Positions 1 through 9,679 of a DNA stretch of 64,000 nt are shown here, one piece after another. The notes under the pieces were generated by a model that was given only the letters and a program-made list of their open reading frames with translations, made no database searches and had not been told where the DNA came from. How positions within the stretch are numbered: position 1 is the first letter of the stretch; each line of letters starts with the position of its first letter. A program made the translations under genes and the position numbers. Origin of the DNA: Helicobacter magdeburgensis (GTDB taxonomy: Bacteria > Campylobacterota > Campylobacteria > Campylobacterales > Helicobacteraceae); contig NZ_JRPE02000002.1 of the NCBI RefSeq assembly GCF_000765825.2, forward strand, positions 124,001 to 188,000, in the 5' to 3' direction.

Positions 1-93
1 TGGGGCGACAGAGATTTTATCAAAATACAACACACCATAAATCGCCCCACTCAAAACCGCTAAAAGCCCTGCAATAAATGCTAGCTTTTTCAT
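1..93 (-). CDS. Partial N-terminus of a hypothetical membrane-anchored or secreted protein
   Basis: Only the first 31 codons are inside the window; the gene runs off the left edge. The protein begins MKKLAFIAGLLAVLSGAIYG, a short basic start followed by a hydrophobic stretch, so it is either exported by a signal peptide or anchored by one N-terminal helix. An AGGAG ribosome binding site lies about 10 bases upstream of the ATG. It starts 14 bases after the rpsA stop on the same strand, so it is probably co-transcribed with rpsA. In H. pylori a hypothetical gene also follows rpsA, but too little sequence is present here to claim orthology. Confidence 0.6.
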   Translation of the reverse strand, partial: MKKLAFIAGLLAVLSGAIYGVLYFDKISVAP

Positions 94-107
94 TGCCTAT
101 TTATCTC

Positions 108-1760
108 CTAAAGGCGATTTTTAAGCTTATCGCCAAGTGTAATTTTCTCTTCAGCATTAAAAGCTTTGAGTGTTTCCTTTTCTTTTTGTCGCTCAAGTCG
201 CTTGATAGACGCTCTCACTTTGTTATTCTCTTCGTCAATGTGAGTGATAACACACTCTATCTTTTGCCCTGAAACAATCTCATCTTTTTTAAGCGGATAA
301 ATATCATCATTGCGGATAAGGGCTTCCATCTCATCAATCTTCACAAACACGCCAAAATCTTTCACATCAATGACTTTTGCATTTACAACATCATCAACCT
401 TATGCGTTTTTGCAAACTCTTTAGCCGGAGAATGATCTAAAAGTTTTTTAGACAGAGAGATACGCTCATTTTCCTTATCAATCTTAATGATTTTTACCTC
501 AATCTCATCGCCAACTTTAAATTCATTCTTACATTTTAACTCTTTATCCCAAAACGCATCTTCATTATGCAATAATCCATCAACGCCATCAAGCTTTACA
601 AAAGCCCCAAAATCAGTTAGCGTAGCGATTTTACCCTTGATAATCTCGCCCACTTGATGCGTTTTAGCAAACTTAGCAAAAGGCTTATCAAGCAGCCGTT
701 TCAATGACACACGCAGTCTTTTACTCTCTGTGTCAATCTCAATAATCTCAACATCAATCTCTTGTCCCACGCTCAAATATTGCGAAGGGTGCTTGATATT
801 CTTATCCCAAGAAATTTCAGAGATATGCAAGAATCCTTCAATATCATTTCCTAAATCCACAAATGCCCCATACGCTTCAATATTACTTACACTCACCTTA
901 ATCGCATAGCCTACTTCAAGCTCTTTTTCTATCTCTTTCCAAGGGTCATCACCTAGGGCTTTCATAGAGAGTGAAAGTCTGCGTTTTTTCTCATCATAGC
1001 CTAGCACTTTGACAACAACAGCATCACCCTCTTTGAAGTTCTTTACCGGATTCACGGGTCCCTTATGGCTAAGCTCTGTGTAATGCACCAATCCCTCAAT
1101 CCCACCAATATCAACAAAAATACCAAAAGGAGCAATCTTAGCCACTACACCATTTTGCACACCATCATTTTCAAGGAGCTTGCTACTCATATTTTGACGA
1201 TTCACATCATCAAGCTCAAAAAATCTCTTGCGTGAGACTACAATAGAATTATTCTCTCTATCAAGATTCACAATCGCTACTTTGTAAGTTTTACCAATAG
1301 CCTTATCATCTTCACGCACAGCAGAATCTCGGCGTGGCATAAACACATCTACGCCATCATATTCCAAAATAAAGCCACCCTTATTTTTCTTGATGACTTT
1401 TGCTTCAATGACTTTATCCTTATAATCATCTGCTAATTCCGCGATTTTCTCTACAATCTTGTGCATTTTCAACGCCTTTTTATAAGACGCACTTGGTCTG
1501 CCTCGCCCAGAAGTTACAAATACCTCAATCTTATCGCCCTTGTTAAAAAGCAGTTTCCCATTCTCATCTTGAATCTCGCTTAGTCGCAGTGAAGCCTCTA
1601 TCTTTTCATTCGGCACAGCCACCATAGCATATTCATCATTTATCGCTACAATCTCGCCTGTCTGCATTGCTCCACTTACAACCCTACGCTCACTTGCCTC
1701 AAGCATAGCCGCAAAATCTTCTTCGCCTTCCAAGACTACATTATCCAAATTTACTAACAT
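108..1760 (-). CDS. rpsA: 30S ribosomal protein S1
   Basis: S1 binds mRNA on the small ribosomal subunit and helps initiate translation of weakly structured leaders. The 550-residue protein contains six S1 (OB-fold) repeats, starting near residues 36, 115, 205, 290, 380 and 460. Repeats 3 to 6 show the typical 'G.V..I...G.FVD' core (for example FGIFVDIGGIEGLVH near 215 and YGAFVDLGNDIEGFLH near 303). Length agrees with Helicobacter S1, about 550 residues. The start at 1760 is preceded by an AAGG-type ribosome binding site. It lies downstream of ispH on the same strand with a gap of about 95 bases, the aroA-ispH-rpsA order known from H. pylori. Confidence 0.97.
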   Translation of the reverse strand: MLVNLDNVVLEGEEDFAAMLEASERRVVSGAMQTGEIVAINDEYAMVAVPNEKIEASLRLSEIQDENGKLLFNKGDKIEVFVTSGRGRPSASYKKALKMHKIVEKIAELADDYKDKVIEAKVIKKNKGGFILEYDGVDVFMPRRDSAVREDDKAIGKTYKVAIVNLDRENNSIVVSRKRFFELDDVNRQNMSSKLLENDGVQNGVVAKIAPFGIFVDIGGIEGLVHYTELSHKGPVNPVKNFKEGDAVVVKVLGYDEKKRRLSLSMKALGDDPWKEIEKELEVGYAIKVSVSNIEAYGAFVDLGNDIEGFLHISEISWDKNIKHPSQYLSVGQEIDVEIIEIDTESKRLRVSLKRLLDKPFAKFAKTHQVGEIIKGKIATLTDFGAFVKLDGVDGLLHNEDAFWDKELKCKNEFKVGDEIEVKIIKIDKENERISLSKKLLDHSPAKEFAKTHKVDDVVNAKVIDVKDFGVFVKIDEMEALIRNDDIYPLKKDEIVSGQKIECVITHIDEENNKVRASIKRLERQKEKETLKAFNAEEKITLGDKLKNRL

Positions 1761-1854
1761 TGACGCCCTTTACCTTTTTAAAATTAAAATCCGCTTATTC
1801 TACCAAAGCAAACCTTGCCATAGCTTAAGAATGGCATTGTGTCATAAAAGATTC

Positions 1855-2676
1855 TTAAATTTGTTCTATTTTTGCCACAACATTTTGAATAATCCAATCC
1901 GGAGTAGAAGCTCCCGCGCTAACTCCACATAGTTTCTTATTTTCAAACCACGCCTTTTCTAGCTCATTTTCATCTTCTACCAAATAGCTATTCTCACAAT
2001 ATTTTTGTGCGATTTTTAAAAGCTGCTTTGTGTTTGAGGAGTTTTTCCCCCCAACGATAATCATCACATCTACTTCTCTGCTTAGCTCATCAACCGCAGA
2101 TTGATTATCAAAAGTCGCATTACAAATAGTGTTAAACACGCGACATTCATTCACTTTTGTTGCTAAAAATGCCGCTATTTCGCCAAAAAGCTTAGGTTGC
2201 TTTGTTGTTTGGGATACAAGGGCTACTTTTTTCTTAAACTTCACATTTTCTAGCTCTTCCACACTCCCTGCGATAATCACATCTTCGCCATAACTTGCCA
2301 CGCCCATCACTTCTGGATGATTGCTATCGCCAAAAATCACAATTTGATAGCCCTCATTTGACATCTTTTCTACAATATTTTGAGGCTTTGTTACAAAGGG
2401 GCAGGTTGCATCAACGATATGAATCTGCTGATTTTTTAAAGTCTCTAAATCACCCTTTGTAATGCCGTGCGTGCGGACAATCACACTTTGAAATTGTTGA
2501 GCTTGATTTAAAGTTTCACTTAAACTTACATTAAAATCTTTCTGCAATCGCCCTATCTCTTTAGCATTATGAATAAGCGGACCAAAAGTCGTGGCGTGTT
2601 TGTTTTTCTCCGCAATATTGATAGCTCTTTTTACACCAAAACAAAATCCGTATTTTTTCGCAAGTTTTACTTCCAT
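1855..2676 (-). CDS. ispH: 4-hydroxy-3-methylbut-2-enyl diphosphate reductase (IspH/LytB)
   Basis: IspH catalyses the last step of the MEP pathway, reducing HMBPP to IPP and DMAPP with a [4Fe-4S] cluster. The three conserved cluster cysteines are visible at C12 (GFCFGVKRA), C92 (DATCPFV) and C185 (NTICNATFDNQ). The family histidines are also present (FGPLIHN near 36 and GDSNHPEV near 120). The 273-residue length is normal. The ATG follows directly on the aroA stop codon with no gap, so the two genes are almost certainly translated from one mRNA and the ribosome binding site lies within the end of aroA. Confidence 0.97.
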   Translation of the reverse strand: MEVKLAKKYGFCFGVKRAINIAEKNKHATTFGPLIHNAKEIGRLQKDFNVSLSETLNQAQQFQSVIVRTHGITKGDLETLKNQQIHIVDATCPFVTKPQNIVEKMSNEGYQIVIFGDSNHPEVMGVASYGEDVIIAGSVEELENVKFKKKVALVSQTTKQPKLFGEIAAFLATKVNECRVFNTICNATFDNQSAVDELSREVDVMIIVGGKNSSNTKQLLKIAQKYCENSYLVEDENELEKAWFENKKLCGVSAGASTPDWIIQNVVAKIEQI

Positions 2677-3990
2677 TTATATATTCTCCACATCAGTAAT
2701 TCGCCCTAAAAGCTCTAAAAAATTTGGAAATGATACATCAATACAAGCACTATCTTCAATCTCCCCGCCACACACAAGCTGGGCAATGGCAAAACTCATC
2801 GCAATGCGATGATCGCCAAAAGAGCTAACTCTAGCCCTTTTTAGCTCCCCGCCATTCACACTAAAGCCATCTTCAAATTCCTCACATTCTATCCCCATAG
2901 CGCGTAAATTTGTAATGGTAGCTAGGATTCTATCACTCTCTTTTACCCTTAGCTCCTTAGCATTCCGCACTTCACTCCGCCCCTTTGCCAAAGCAAAACA
3001 CACACCAAGAGCAGGAAGTTCATCAATAAGCCACGCAATATTTTTATCCACTTGAACTGCTTGTAATCGCCCCCCTTGCACTTCAATATCCCCAATCTCT
3101 TCATAGAGTGAGCTTCTCACATTATAGCTCACTTTTGCCCCCATAGATTCTAGAATCTTAAAAGCCTCAATACGCGTTTTATTGAGCAACACATTTTTTA
3201 AAAGCACTTTTGATTCTAGCACACACGCCGCCACAGCAAAGAAAAACGCACTTGAAGGGTCAGCTGGGACTTCAAGCTTAAAAGATTCTAATTTTTTACA
3301 AGAGCCTTCAAACTCCACTTCATAGCCACCTGTCCCATTTGTCCCGCTTTGAATCTCACGCCCCTGTATTTTTACCCCCATACCTTTGAGCATATTCTCC
3401 GTGTGATTGCGGCTTAAAAGCGGCTCATAGAATCTGCATTTACCCTCTGTGTGTAATCCGGCTAAAATCATCGCACTTTTAACCTGCGCTGAAGCAATTT
3501 TGCTTTGATAATTAAAACTTTTTAGCCTTGCTCCTTGTATGCTTAAAGGAGCGTATTTATTCTGCTCTCTCCCCCTAATATCCGCCCCAATGGCAATTAA
3601 AGGCTCAATCACTCTCCCCATAGGACGCACATTTAAATACTCATCACCGCTTAAGACAAAATGCCCCTTTACTCCGCTTAAAAGCCCCGCATACAGCCGC
3701 ATTCCTGTCCCTGCATTACCACAATCAAGCACTTGCTTTGGCTCTTGCAACCCTCCTTTTGGTGGGGTAAGATAGAACATATCCCCCTTTTTTTCCACCA
3801 CAAGTCCCAGATTCTTAGCAATCTCCAAAGTATGCAGCGTATCCTCCCCTTCTAAAAATCCCTTTATCTCACAAGGTGCATTTGCTAAAAGGGCAAACAT
3901 CGCCCCACGATGAGAGATTGACTTATCCGTAGCAATACTATCAAATTCTAGCTCAAATCTCTTTGCCGCCGCAATTTTTGTAATACGCAT
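2677..3990 (-). CDS. aroA: 3-phosphoshikimate 1-carboxyvinyltransferase (EPSP synthase)
   Basis: AroA transfers enolpyruvate from PEP to shikimate-3-phosphate in the shikimate pathway. Visible hallmarks are the substrate-binding K23-S24 with R28 (DKSISHRG), the GNAGTGMR motif at 91-98, the DPSSA motif near 243, DELPAL near 323, KESDR near 350 and DHRIAMS near 392. The 437-residue length is usual. The GNAGTGMR motif has Gly where many enzymes have Thr or Ser (GNAGT-T/A-MR), a natural variant position. An AGGGGA ribosome binding site precedes the ATG. The gene is the first of the aroA-ispH-rpsA group, and its stop abuts the ispH start. Confidence 0.96.
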   Translation of the reverse strand: MRITKIAAAKRFELEFDSIATDKSISHRGAMFALLANAPCEIKGFLEGEDTLHTLEIAKNLGLVVEKKGDMFYLTPPKGGLQEPKQVLDCGNAGTGMRLYAGLLSGVKGHFVLSGDEYLNVRPMGRVIEPLIAIGADIRGREQNKYAPLSIQGARLKSFNYQSKIASAQVKSAMILAGLHTEGKCRFYEPLLSRNHTENMLKGMGVKIQGREIQSGTNGTGGYEVEFEGSCKKLESFKLEVPADPSSAFFFAVAACVLESKVLLKNVLLNKTRIEAFKILESMGAKVSYNVRSSLYEEIGDIEVQGGRLQAVQVDKNIAWLIDELPALGVCFALAKGRSEVRNAKELRVKESDRILATITNLRAMGIECEEFEDGFSVNGGELKRARVSSFGDHRIAMSFAIAQLVCGGEIEDSACIDVSFPNFLELLGRITDVENI

Positions 3991-4041
3991 ATATTCCCCT
4001 TAGATTCTAGATTCTGTATTTTTCAGCCCATTTTTATCACA

Positions 4042-5403
4042 TCAGCACACGCTTGAAAGCGTCTTTGCCAAGCCACCAAGCGATGTTTCTTTATATTTGC
4101 GATTCATATCCTTGCCGGTTTGATACATTGTAGAGATAATCTCATCAAGCCCCACAATCGGCTTAGAAGTCCTACTCATCGCAATCCGCACCGCACTAAT
4201 AGCCTTAATCGCCCCAAAGGCATTCCGCTCAATACAAGGCACTTGCACAAGCCCACCCACAGGATCGCAAGTCAGCCCCAAATGATGCTCCATAGCAATT
4301 TCTGCGGCATTACACGCCTTATTTATATCTGCTCCAAGGGTTGTTGCCATAGCGGCTGCTGCCATAGAACTAGCCGAGCCAATCTCCGCTTGACACCCAG
4401 CTTCCGCACCGCTAATTGACGCATTTCTTTTATACAATGAGCCAATCAGCATTGCGGAAAGCAAAAAATCTTCAATCAATTTGTCATTAAAGCCTATGGT
4501 ATGATTTTTAAGATATAAAATAACAGCAGGTATCACCGCACAAGCCCCATTTGTCGGTGCGGTAACAACCTTGCCCCCCGCAGCATTCTCTTCAGCAATA
4601 GCAATAGCATACAATGAAACATAATCAATAATCCCAAAAGGATCAGTCGTTGGTTTTAATCGCTCACTTAGCCCCTTTGCCCTGCGGTGTAAGTGCATTT
4701 TGCCCGGCAATTCTAAACTTTGTGGATTACACCCACGATGATAGGAATCTTCCATTACCTGCCAAATCTCTTGGCAATAGCGTGAGATATGCTCTTGCGT
4801 GTGAAACTGCAACTCATACTCTAGCGATATTTGAGTGAGATTCTTATTTTTCTTTTCACACAGCTCTAATAAATGTGCAGCATTATCAATCTCTAAGGCA
4901 AAGTGAGATTCTACCTTAGCACTTCCTTGTAAATGAGACTCTAGCTCCTCTTGCGTAGCCACAAACCCACCACCCGTAGAATAATACACTTGAGATTCTA
5001 TAATATTAGCATTTTCATCAAAAGCCGTGATTTTTAGGGCATTTTCGTGGAGTGGCAAAAACTCTTGTGAAAAAATCAAATCCTTTTCATAGTTAAAACT
5101 TATTTGTTTTTTTCCACACAGATTTAGAATCTGCCCCTGTAAGCAGTCATTTATGACCTTATGCTGAAGCTCCGCGGTGATAGTTTGTGCTTTTAAATCG
5201 CTTAAGCCCCAAAGGATAGCCTTATCACTTAAATGCCCCCTGCCTGTCAATGACAAAGAGCCATAGAGAATAATCTCCACTCTTTTTACAGATTCTATTT
5301 TAAAATCTACTCGCTCACAAAATAAATTCCCAGCCAACATCGGTCCAAGTGTATGAGAGCTTGAAGGACCTACACCGATTTTGAAAATGCTAAGATTGCT
5401 CAT
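4042..5403 (-). CDS. sdaA: L-serine ammonia-lyase (iron-sulfur L-serine dehydratase), single chain
   Basis: This enzyme deaminates L-serine to pyruvate and ammonia, an important carbon entry route in Helicobacter and Campylobacter. The 453-residue protein is the fused single-chain form. The beta domain comes first ([11 protein letters not shown] at 12-22) and the alpha domain follows from about residue 190. It has the family cysteines for the [4Fe-4S] cluster (TNGACAVIP near 285, and GLTCDPVGG and [10 protein letters not shown] near 380 and 390). An AAGGGTGG-like ribosome binding site precedes the ATG. No transporter (sdaC) is adjacent in the window, unlike some relatives. Confidence 0.94.
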   Translation of the reverse strand: MSNLSIFKIGVGPSSSHTLGPMLAGNLFCERVDFKIESVKRVEIILYGSLSLTGRGHLSDKAILWGLSDLKAQTITAELQHKVINDCLQGQILNLCGKKQISFNYEKDLIFSQEFLPLHENALKITAFDENANIIESQVYYSTGGGFVATQEELESHLQGSAKVESHFALEIDNAAHLLELCEKKNKNLTQISLEYELQFHTQEHISRYCQEIWQVMEDSYHRGCNPQSLELPGKMHLHRRAKGLSERLKPTTDPFGIIDYVSLYAIAIAEENAAGGKVVTAPTNGACAVIPAVILYLKNHTIGFNDKLIEDFLLSAMLIGSLYKRNASISGAEAGCQAEIGSASSMAAAAMATTLGADINKACNAAEIAMEHHLGLTCDPVGGLVQVPCIERNAFGAIKAISAVRIAMSRTSKPIVGLDEIISTMYQTGKDMNRKYKETSLGGLAKTLSSVC

Positions 5404-5464
5404 ATTGCCACCCTTTAGAATATACTAGAATCTGCTGTTTCCACGCATTATAACAATATAAGGT

Positions 5465-6520
5465 TTAGTTTTTGGCAATCTTAACAAAAAAGGTTTTTTT
5501 TGTCTGTGAATCTTGTAATTCAATGCTCCCATTATGTGCTGCCACTATCTGCTGACACAACGCCAAGCCAAGCCCATTACCCTTTAGCTTTGTTGTTTTA
5601 AATGGCTCAAACAAAATATTTTTATCTTGAATCCCCACGCCATTATCGCTGATACTAAAACACCAAAAATCACTCTCATCGCTAAAAGTGATATTTACCT
5701 GCCCCGCTTCACACTCCCCCTCTTCAATAGCATCAATGGCGTTTGATAAAAAATTTTGTAGCACAATGCTTAATAAATCAAAATCCGCCAGAATCTCATT
5801 CACATCGCCACCACAAAGCTTAAAACTAAACTCAATAGGCTTTGAATAAGTATAATACCCAACACTATCATACAAATCAGATTCAAAATCAATAAGAGCG
5901 TGAATCTGCCTATTTGGATTTACACCCTTTGTAAAAAGCAAAGTCGCATTGATGAGTCGCTCCACTCGCCAAAGTGCCTTTTTCATCTCAAACACAAGCG
6001 GTTTTATCTGCTCATCACCCCTTTTAAGTAGGCTTGAAGTTAAAAGTGAGATTGAACCGATTGGATTGCGTATCTCGTGTGCCAAATGTGCAGATACCTG
6101 CCCCATAGAGGCTAGTCGCTCTTGGCGTTTTTGGTTAGTGATATGTGTCGCACTCATCACTTGCTTATCATTTTTTCTATTATTTTGCAAGAGATAAAAC
6201 TGCCCTTCAAACTCCACCTCGTGTTCGCCCTCTTGTAGGTTAATAATACTTGGCAGCATAGATTTTAGCTTATTTGCGTGCTCATTTTGATAAAACACAC
6301 TCTTATCAGCTTCCAGCACCCACACCGCTTGAGGTATCAGCTCTAAAACCCATTCATACAAAGCTTTAAGTGCATTAAAATCATTTTGAAGTTTTTTAAA
6401 CTCCTGCTCCGTGCCATAGGTGCTTTGTATGAGTGTGGCTAAAGATTCAAGCAGGACACTTTTATCATCACTACTTAAATGCTGTAAAATCTCTGGGCTT
6501 ATGATATTTTGATTATCCAT
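5465..6520 (-). CDS. flgS: Sensor histidine kinase FlgS (NtrB-like, flagellar sigma-54 cascade)
   Basis: FlgS phosphorylates the response regulator FlgR, which activates sigma-54 flagellar promoters; it is cytoplasmic. The 351-residue protein has no transmembrane helices. An N-terminal PAS-like region (about 50-125) leads to the phospho-acceptor H148 in HLAHEIRNP, then an N box ([13 protein letters not shown]), a G1 box (DNGVGIQD) and a G2 box ([13 protein letters not shown]). The gene overlaps the upstream rod-binding protein gene by 8 bases and lies two genes below flgI. H. pylori has the same neighbourhood (HP0244-HP0246), which supports FlgS over a general NtrB assignment. Confidence 0.9.
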   Translation of the reverse strand: MDNQNIISPEILQHLSSDDKSVLLESLATLIQSTYGTEQEFKKLQNDFNALKALYEWVLELIPQAVWVLEADKSVFYQNEHANKLKSMLPSIINLQEGEHEVEFEGQFYLLQNNRKNDKQVMSATHITNQKRQERLASMGQVSAHLAHEIRNPIGSISLLTSSLLKRGDEQIKPLVFEMKKALWRVERLINATLLFTKGVNPNRQIHALIDFESDLYDSVGYYTYSKPIEFSFKLCGGDVNEILADFDLLSIVLQNFLSNAIDAIEEGECEAGQVNITFSDESDFWCFSISDNGVGIQDKNILFEPFKTTKLKGNGLGLALCQQIVAAHNGSIELQDSQTKKTFFVKIAKN

Positions 6521-6878
6521 AAGGATTTTTTACTCCATTAGTAAGTTTCGCGTTAGGCTTTGCTTTGCCTTGATTTTGCTGCTCTTTTAGGAAGTTAAAA
6601 AGTAGCTCACTATATCCAAAACTCCCACTTAGCTCTTGGCTTAAGTTATCAATATACATTGAGTGGTAAATATCGCTTCCAGCCTGTTTAGGATAGAGTG
6701 TATCATCATTTTTTATCGCTTGTTCTAACATAATCTTTAAAAGCAAAGATTCAAAATTATCTGTTTGCTCTTTTAGCTTTGCGTCCTCTTTTTGCGAATC
6801 CGCTGAATCTACACGCAATTTATTAGAATCTTTTGCCTTGTGAAAGTTCATTAACGCCATAGAAGTATCTACATTCAT
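6513..6878 (-). CDS. FlgJ-type rod-binding protein
   Basis: A 121-residue protein that resembles the N-terminal rod-binding half of FlgJ, with [13 protein letters not shown] near 43-55 followed by the downstream [14 protein letters not shown] segment. The muramidase half of enterobacterial FlgJ is absent, as is usual in Campylobacterota. It probably acts in the periplasm as a scaffold for flagellar rod assembly. It sits between flgI and flgS and overlaps flgS by 8 bases, consistent with one flagellar transcript. The ATG is preceded by AAGGAG about 7 bases upstream. Family assignment rests on the core motif and on position, so the name flgJ is left out. Confidence 0.8.
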   Translation of the reverse strand: MNVDTSMALMNFHKAKDSNKLRVDSADSQKEDAKLKEQTDNFESLLLKIMLEQAIKNDDTLYPKQAGSDIYHSMYIDNLSQELSGSFGYSELLFNFLKEQQNQGKAKPNAKLTNGVKNPYG

Positions 6879-6929
6879 TTTTTCACTCCTTATTATTTTA
6901 AAACTTGATTTCAGCCTTTAGCTTCAATC

Positions 6930-8024
6930 TTACATCACTTCAATATCCGCACGCAACGCACCGGATTTTTTAATATTTTCAAGGATAGAGATGATATTTT
7001 TAGGTGTCGCACCCATTTTTTGTAACGCCTTAACCACGCTTGAAACCGTGGGCTTTGTGCCATTTACACTAGCGATTGTGCCTTGGGACTTACTCATTAC
7101 AACATCATTATCTAGCTTTGTCACCTCTGGATCTTCTAAAATCTCATCAGAGATTTTAATCGTAATATCCCCGTGCGTTACCACCACAGGATCAATGCTA
7201 ATGCCAACTCCCGCTACAATCGTGCCGGTTTTCTCATCTATGATGATTTTTTCCTTGCGTGAGTAGTCAATCTCCACTTCTTCCACAAGGGCTAGAAACT
7301 CCACCATACTAAGATTCTCTGGCTTTTTAAGCTTAATCGTCCTTGCATCAACAGCCACTGCTATCGCATCAGAAAACACGCTATTGAGTGTTTGCTGAAT
7401 CTTTATGGCATTTTGCAAATCCGAGCTTTTAAGGCTTAGAGTGGCGTTTTCTTGATTATAAAGATTATAGTTTATCTCACGCTCCACACTCGCCCCGCCT
7501 ACAATTCTACCCGATAATACACTCCCACTCTCTCCCATTGTGATATTGCCTTGAGCTAGAGCATAGATATTGCCATCAACTCCGGTAAGGGGTGTCATCA
7601 CAAGCGTTCCACCGCTAATAGACTTCGCATCACCAATTGAAGAGACTAAAATATCAAGCTTATCACCCTGCCGTGCAAAAGGCGGTAAAGAAGCCGTTAC
7701 CATAACCGCAGCGACATTTTTAGACTTAATATCATTTGCTGAAAGCTTGACATTGACACTTTCCAGCATATTAGCAATACTTTGCATTGTGAATTTTGAC
7801 CCGCTCTTATCACCTGTGCCATTTAGCCCTATCACAAGCCCATAGCCCACAAGGCTATTATCCCTAATGCCGACAACTTGGGTGATTTGGCTTATTTTTT
7901 GCCCATATAGAGCTGAGATTCCAAACACTAGCCAAAAGGCTATAAGAACGAGTTTTATCTTGCTTAGTTTTACTTGGTTTAATCTTTGATTTAGCCTAAA
8001 TTGACTTAGCTCAACCTGTCTCAT
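6930..8024 (-). CDS. flgI: Flagellar P-ring protein FlgI
   Basis: FlgI builds the periplasmic P ring around the flagellar rod. The 364-residue sequence shows the family start 'ISQITQVVGIRDNSLVGYGLV' region and the GTGDKSG segment. It also shows SIGDAKSISGGTLVMTPL and the C-terminal ISILENIKKSGALRADIEVM. A hydrophobic export signal spans about residues 24-40, preceded by an unusually long basic N-region. AAGGACGCG precedes the ATG at 8024. The next in-frame possibilities are non-ATG, so the long N-region may be real. It is the first gene of the flgI - rod-binding protein - flgS group. Confidence 0.95.
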   Translation of the reverse strand: MRQVELSQFRLNQRLNQVKLSKIKLVLIAFWLVFGISALYGQKISQITQVVGIRDNSLVGYGLVIGLNGTGDKSGSKFTMQSIANMLESVNVKLSANDIKSKNVAAVMVTASLPPFARQGDKLDILVSSIGDAKSISGGTLVMTPLTGVDGNIYALAQGNITMGESGSVLSGRIVGGASVEREINYNLYNQENATLSLKSSDLQNAIKIQQTLNSVFSDAIAVAVDARTIKLKKPENLSMVEFLALVEEVEIDYSRKEKIIIDEKTGTIVAGVGISIDPVVVTHGDITIKISDEILEDPEVTKLDNDVVMSKSQGTIASVNGTKPTVSSVVKALQKMGATPKNIISILENIKKSGALRADIEVM

Positions 8025-8118
8025 TTCGCGTCCTTGCTACTTAAGATTCTATACAATTTTGCATATTTTGCGAGATTTTGAAGCAATTTGCATTCCTAGA
8101 ATCTAAGGGCTAGACAAA

Positions 8119-8138
8119 TTAACAAAATTTGATATAAT
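8119..8138 (+). promoter_or_regulatory. Probable promoter of tRNA-Pro
   Basis: A perfect TATAAT -10 hexamer lies at 8133-8138, 17 bases before the mature tRNA start. The -35 region (TTAACA at 8119-8124) is weak and its spacing is short (8 bases), so it may not be the true -35. Helicobacter housekeeping promoters often lack a clear -35, and the -10 is the informative part. Confidence 0.5.
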
Positions 8139-8155
8139 ACCGCTCTACTTTTTGA

Positions 8156-8233
8156 CGGAGCATAGCGCAGCCTGATTAGCGCACACCCTTGGGGTGGGTG
8201 AGGTCGTGGGTTTAAATCCCGCTGCTCCGACCA
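8156..8233 (+). tRNA. tRNA-Pro (anticodon GGG)
   Basis: A full cloverleaf can be drawn. The acceptor stem pairs CGGAGCA with TGCTCCG; the D arm has GCGC/GCGC; the anticodon stem CACCC/GGGTG encloses the loop TTGGGGT (anticodon GGG). The T arm is GTGGG/CCCGC and CCA is encoded at 8231-8233. The C1:G72 pair is typical of bacterial tRNA-Pro. It lies alone between flgI (minus) and metK (plus). Confidence 0.95.
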
Positions 8234-8455
8234 TTATTCTTTGTATGAATCCCTAACATAAATCAAAATATAATCAAATCCTAGCTACAATTTAGAATTT
8301 ATCTATTCTATGTACCACAATTTGTTTCACATTGATTTTTTTTGAATTTCCCACTAGCTAGAGGATTCTAATAAAAAATCAAAATTACAATATGTAGTTT
8401 AACTTTTTGTGTTAGCATTCTGCTTTACAAAAATTTCAAATTACAAGGTGAGTTT

Positions 8456-9616
8456 ATGAAAAAATCGTTTCTTTTCACTTCAGAATCTGTAACCGAAGGA
8501 CACCCAGATAAAATGGCAGACCAAATCAGTGATGCGGTGCTTGACTACATCATTGAGCGCGATAAAAATGCGCGTGTAGCGTGTGAGACGCTTGTAAGCA
8601 ATGGCTTTTGTGTCATCGCAGGCGAGCTCAAGACAAGCGTATATGCCCCTATGCAAGAGATCGCTAGAAAAGTCGTGCAAGAGATAGGCTACACAGACGC
8701 GCTTTATGGCTTTGACTACCGCAGTGCAGCGGTGCTAAATGGTATCGGTGAGCAAAGCCCAGATATAAATCAAGGCGTAGATAGAGCCGATGGCGAGATA
8801 GGTGCAGGCGATCAAGGGCTTATGTTTGGCTATGCCTGCCGTGAGACGCCTTCCCTTATGCCGCTGCCTATTTGGCTCTCCCACCGCATTACAGAAGGCT
8901 TAGCAGCAAAACGCAAAGATGGCACACTGCCCTTTTTACGCCCAGATGGCAAGTCCCAAGTTACCGTGCGTTATGAAGATGGCAAGCCTGTAAGCATTGA
9001 TACAATCGTTATCTCAACACAGCACAGCCCAGAGACACAGCAAAGCCATTTGAAAGATTCAGTCATTGAAGAAATCGTGCAAAAGGTAATCCCGCAAGAA
9101 TATCTCAACGATAATATCCGCTATTTTGTCAATCCCACAGGCAAATTTGTCATCGGCGGACCACAAGGCGATGCGGGGCTAACCGGGCGTAAAATAATCG
9201 TGGATACTTATGGTGGAAGCTGTCCGCACGGAGGCGGAGCATTTAGCGGGAAAGACCCCAGCAAAGTGGATAGAAGTGCGGCATATGCAGCACGATATGT
9301 GGCAAAAAATCTTGTCGCAAGTGGCGTGTGTGATAAAGCGGTGGTGCAGGTAGCCTATGCCATTGGCGTGGTAGAGCCTGTATCAATCCTTGTAGATACG
9401 CAAGGCACGGGCAAGGTGGAAGATTCTGTGCTGACAGAGTGCGTGAAAAAAGTCTTTAGACTAACCCCTAGAGGTATTATAGAATCACTTAACTTGCTTC
9501 GCCCTATTTATCGCAAAACGGCAGCGTATGGACACTTTGGACGAGAATTACCAGAATTTTCTTGGGAAAAAACAGATAAGGTTGAGGCGATTAGAGAGTT
9601 TTGTGGGGTGAAGTAG
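8456..9616 (+). CDS. metK: S-adenosylmethionine synthetase
   Basis: MetK makes S-adenosylmethionine from methionine and ATP in the cytoplasm. The 386-residue protein has the N-terminal [16 protein letters not shown] motif (GHPDK at 16-20), [12 protein letters not shown] near 121, [13 protein letters not shown] near 236, and the phosphate-binding [19 protein letters not shown] near 258. AAGGTG precedes the ATG. The 222 bases upstream, back to tRNA-Pro, hold no gene and no obvious riboswitch. The codon choice looks somewhat richer in G and C than in neighbouring genes, as in many highly expressed genes. Its product supplies the methyl donor for the many methyltransferases further along. Confidence 0.97.
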   Translation: MKKSFLFTSESVTEGHPDKMADQISDAVLDYIIERDKNARVACETLVSNGFCVIAGELKTSVYAPMQEIARKVVQEIGYTDALYGFDYRSAAVLNGIGEQSPDINQGVDRADGEIGAGDQGLMFGYACRETPSLMPLPIWLSHRITEGLAAKRKDGTLPFLRPDGKSQVTVRYEDGKPVSIDTIVISTQHSPETQQSHLKDSVIEEIVQKVIPQEYLNDNIRYFVNPTGKFVIGGPQGDAGLTGRKIIVDTYGGSCPHGGGAFSGKDPSKVDRSAAYAARYVAKNLVASGVCDKAVVQVAYAIGVVEPVSILVDTQGTGKVEDSVLTECVKKVFRLTPRGIIESLNLLRPIYRKTAAYGHFGRELPEFSWEKTDKVEAIREFCGVK

Positions 9617-9640
9617 AAACTGAGACCATTTTAACTATCT

Positions 9641-9662
9641 CCTACCAAAGACTATTGGTAGG
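9641..9662. terminator. Possible bidirectional terminator between metK and a convergent gene
   Basis: An 8-bp perfect stem (CCTACCAA at 9641-9648, TTGGTAGG at 9655-9662) with a 6-base loop sits in the 63-base gap between convergent genes. No strong T run follows on the plus strand, so efficiency is uncertain. Confidence 0.4.
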
Positions 9663-9679
9663 GGTTAATCTCACTTTTC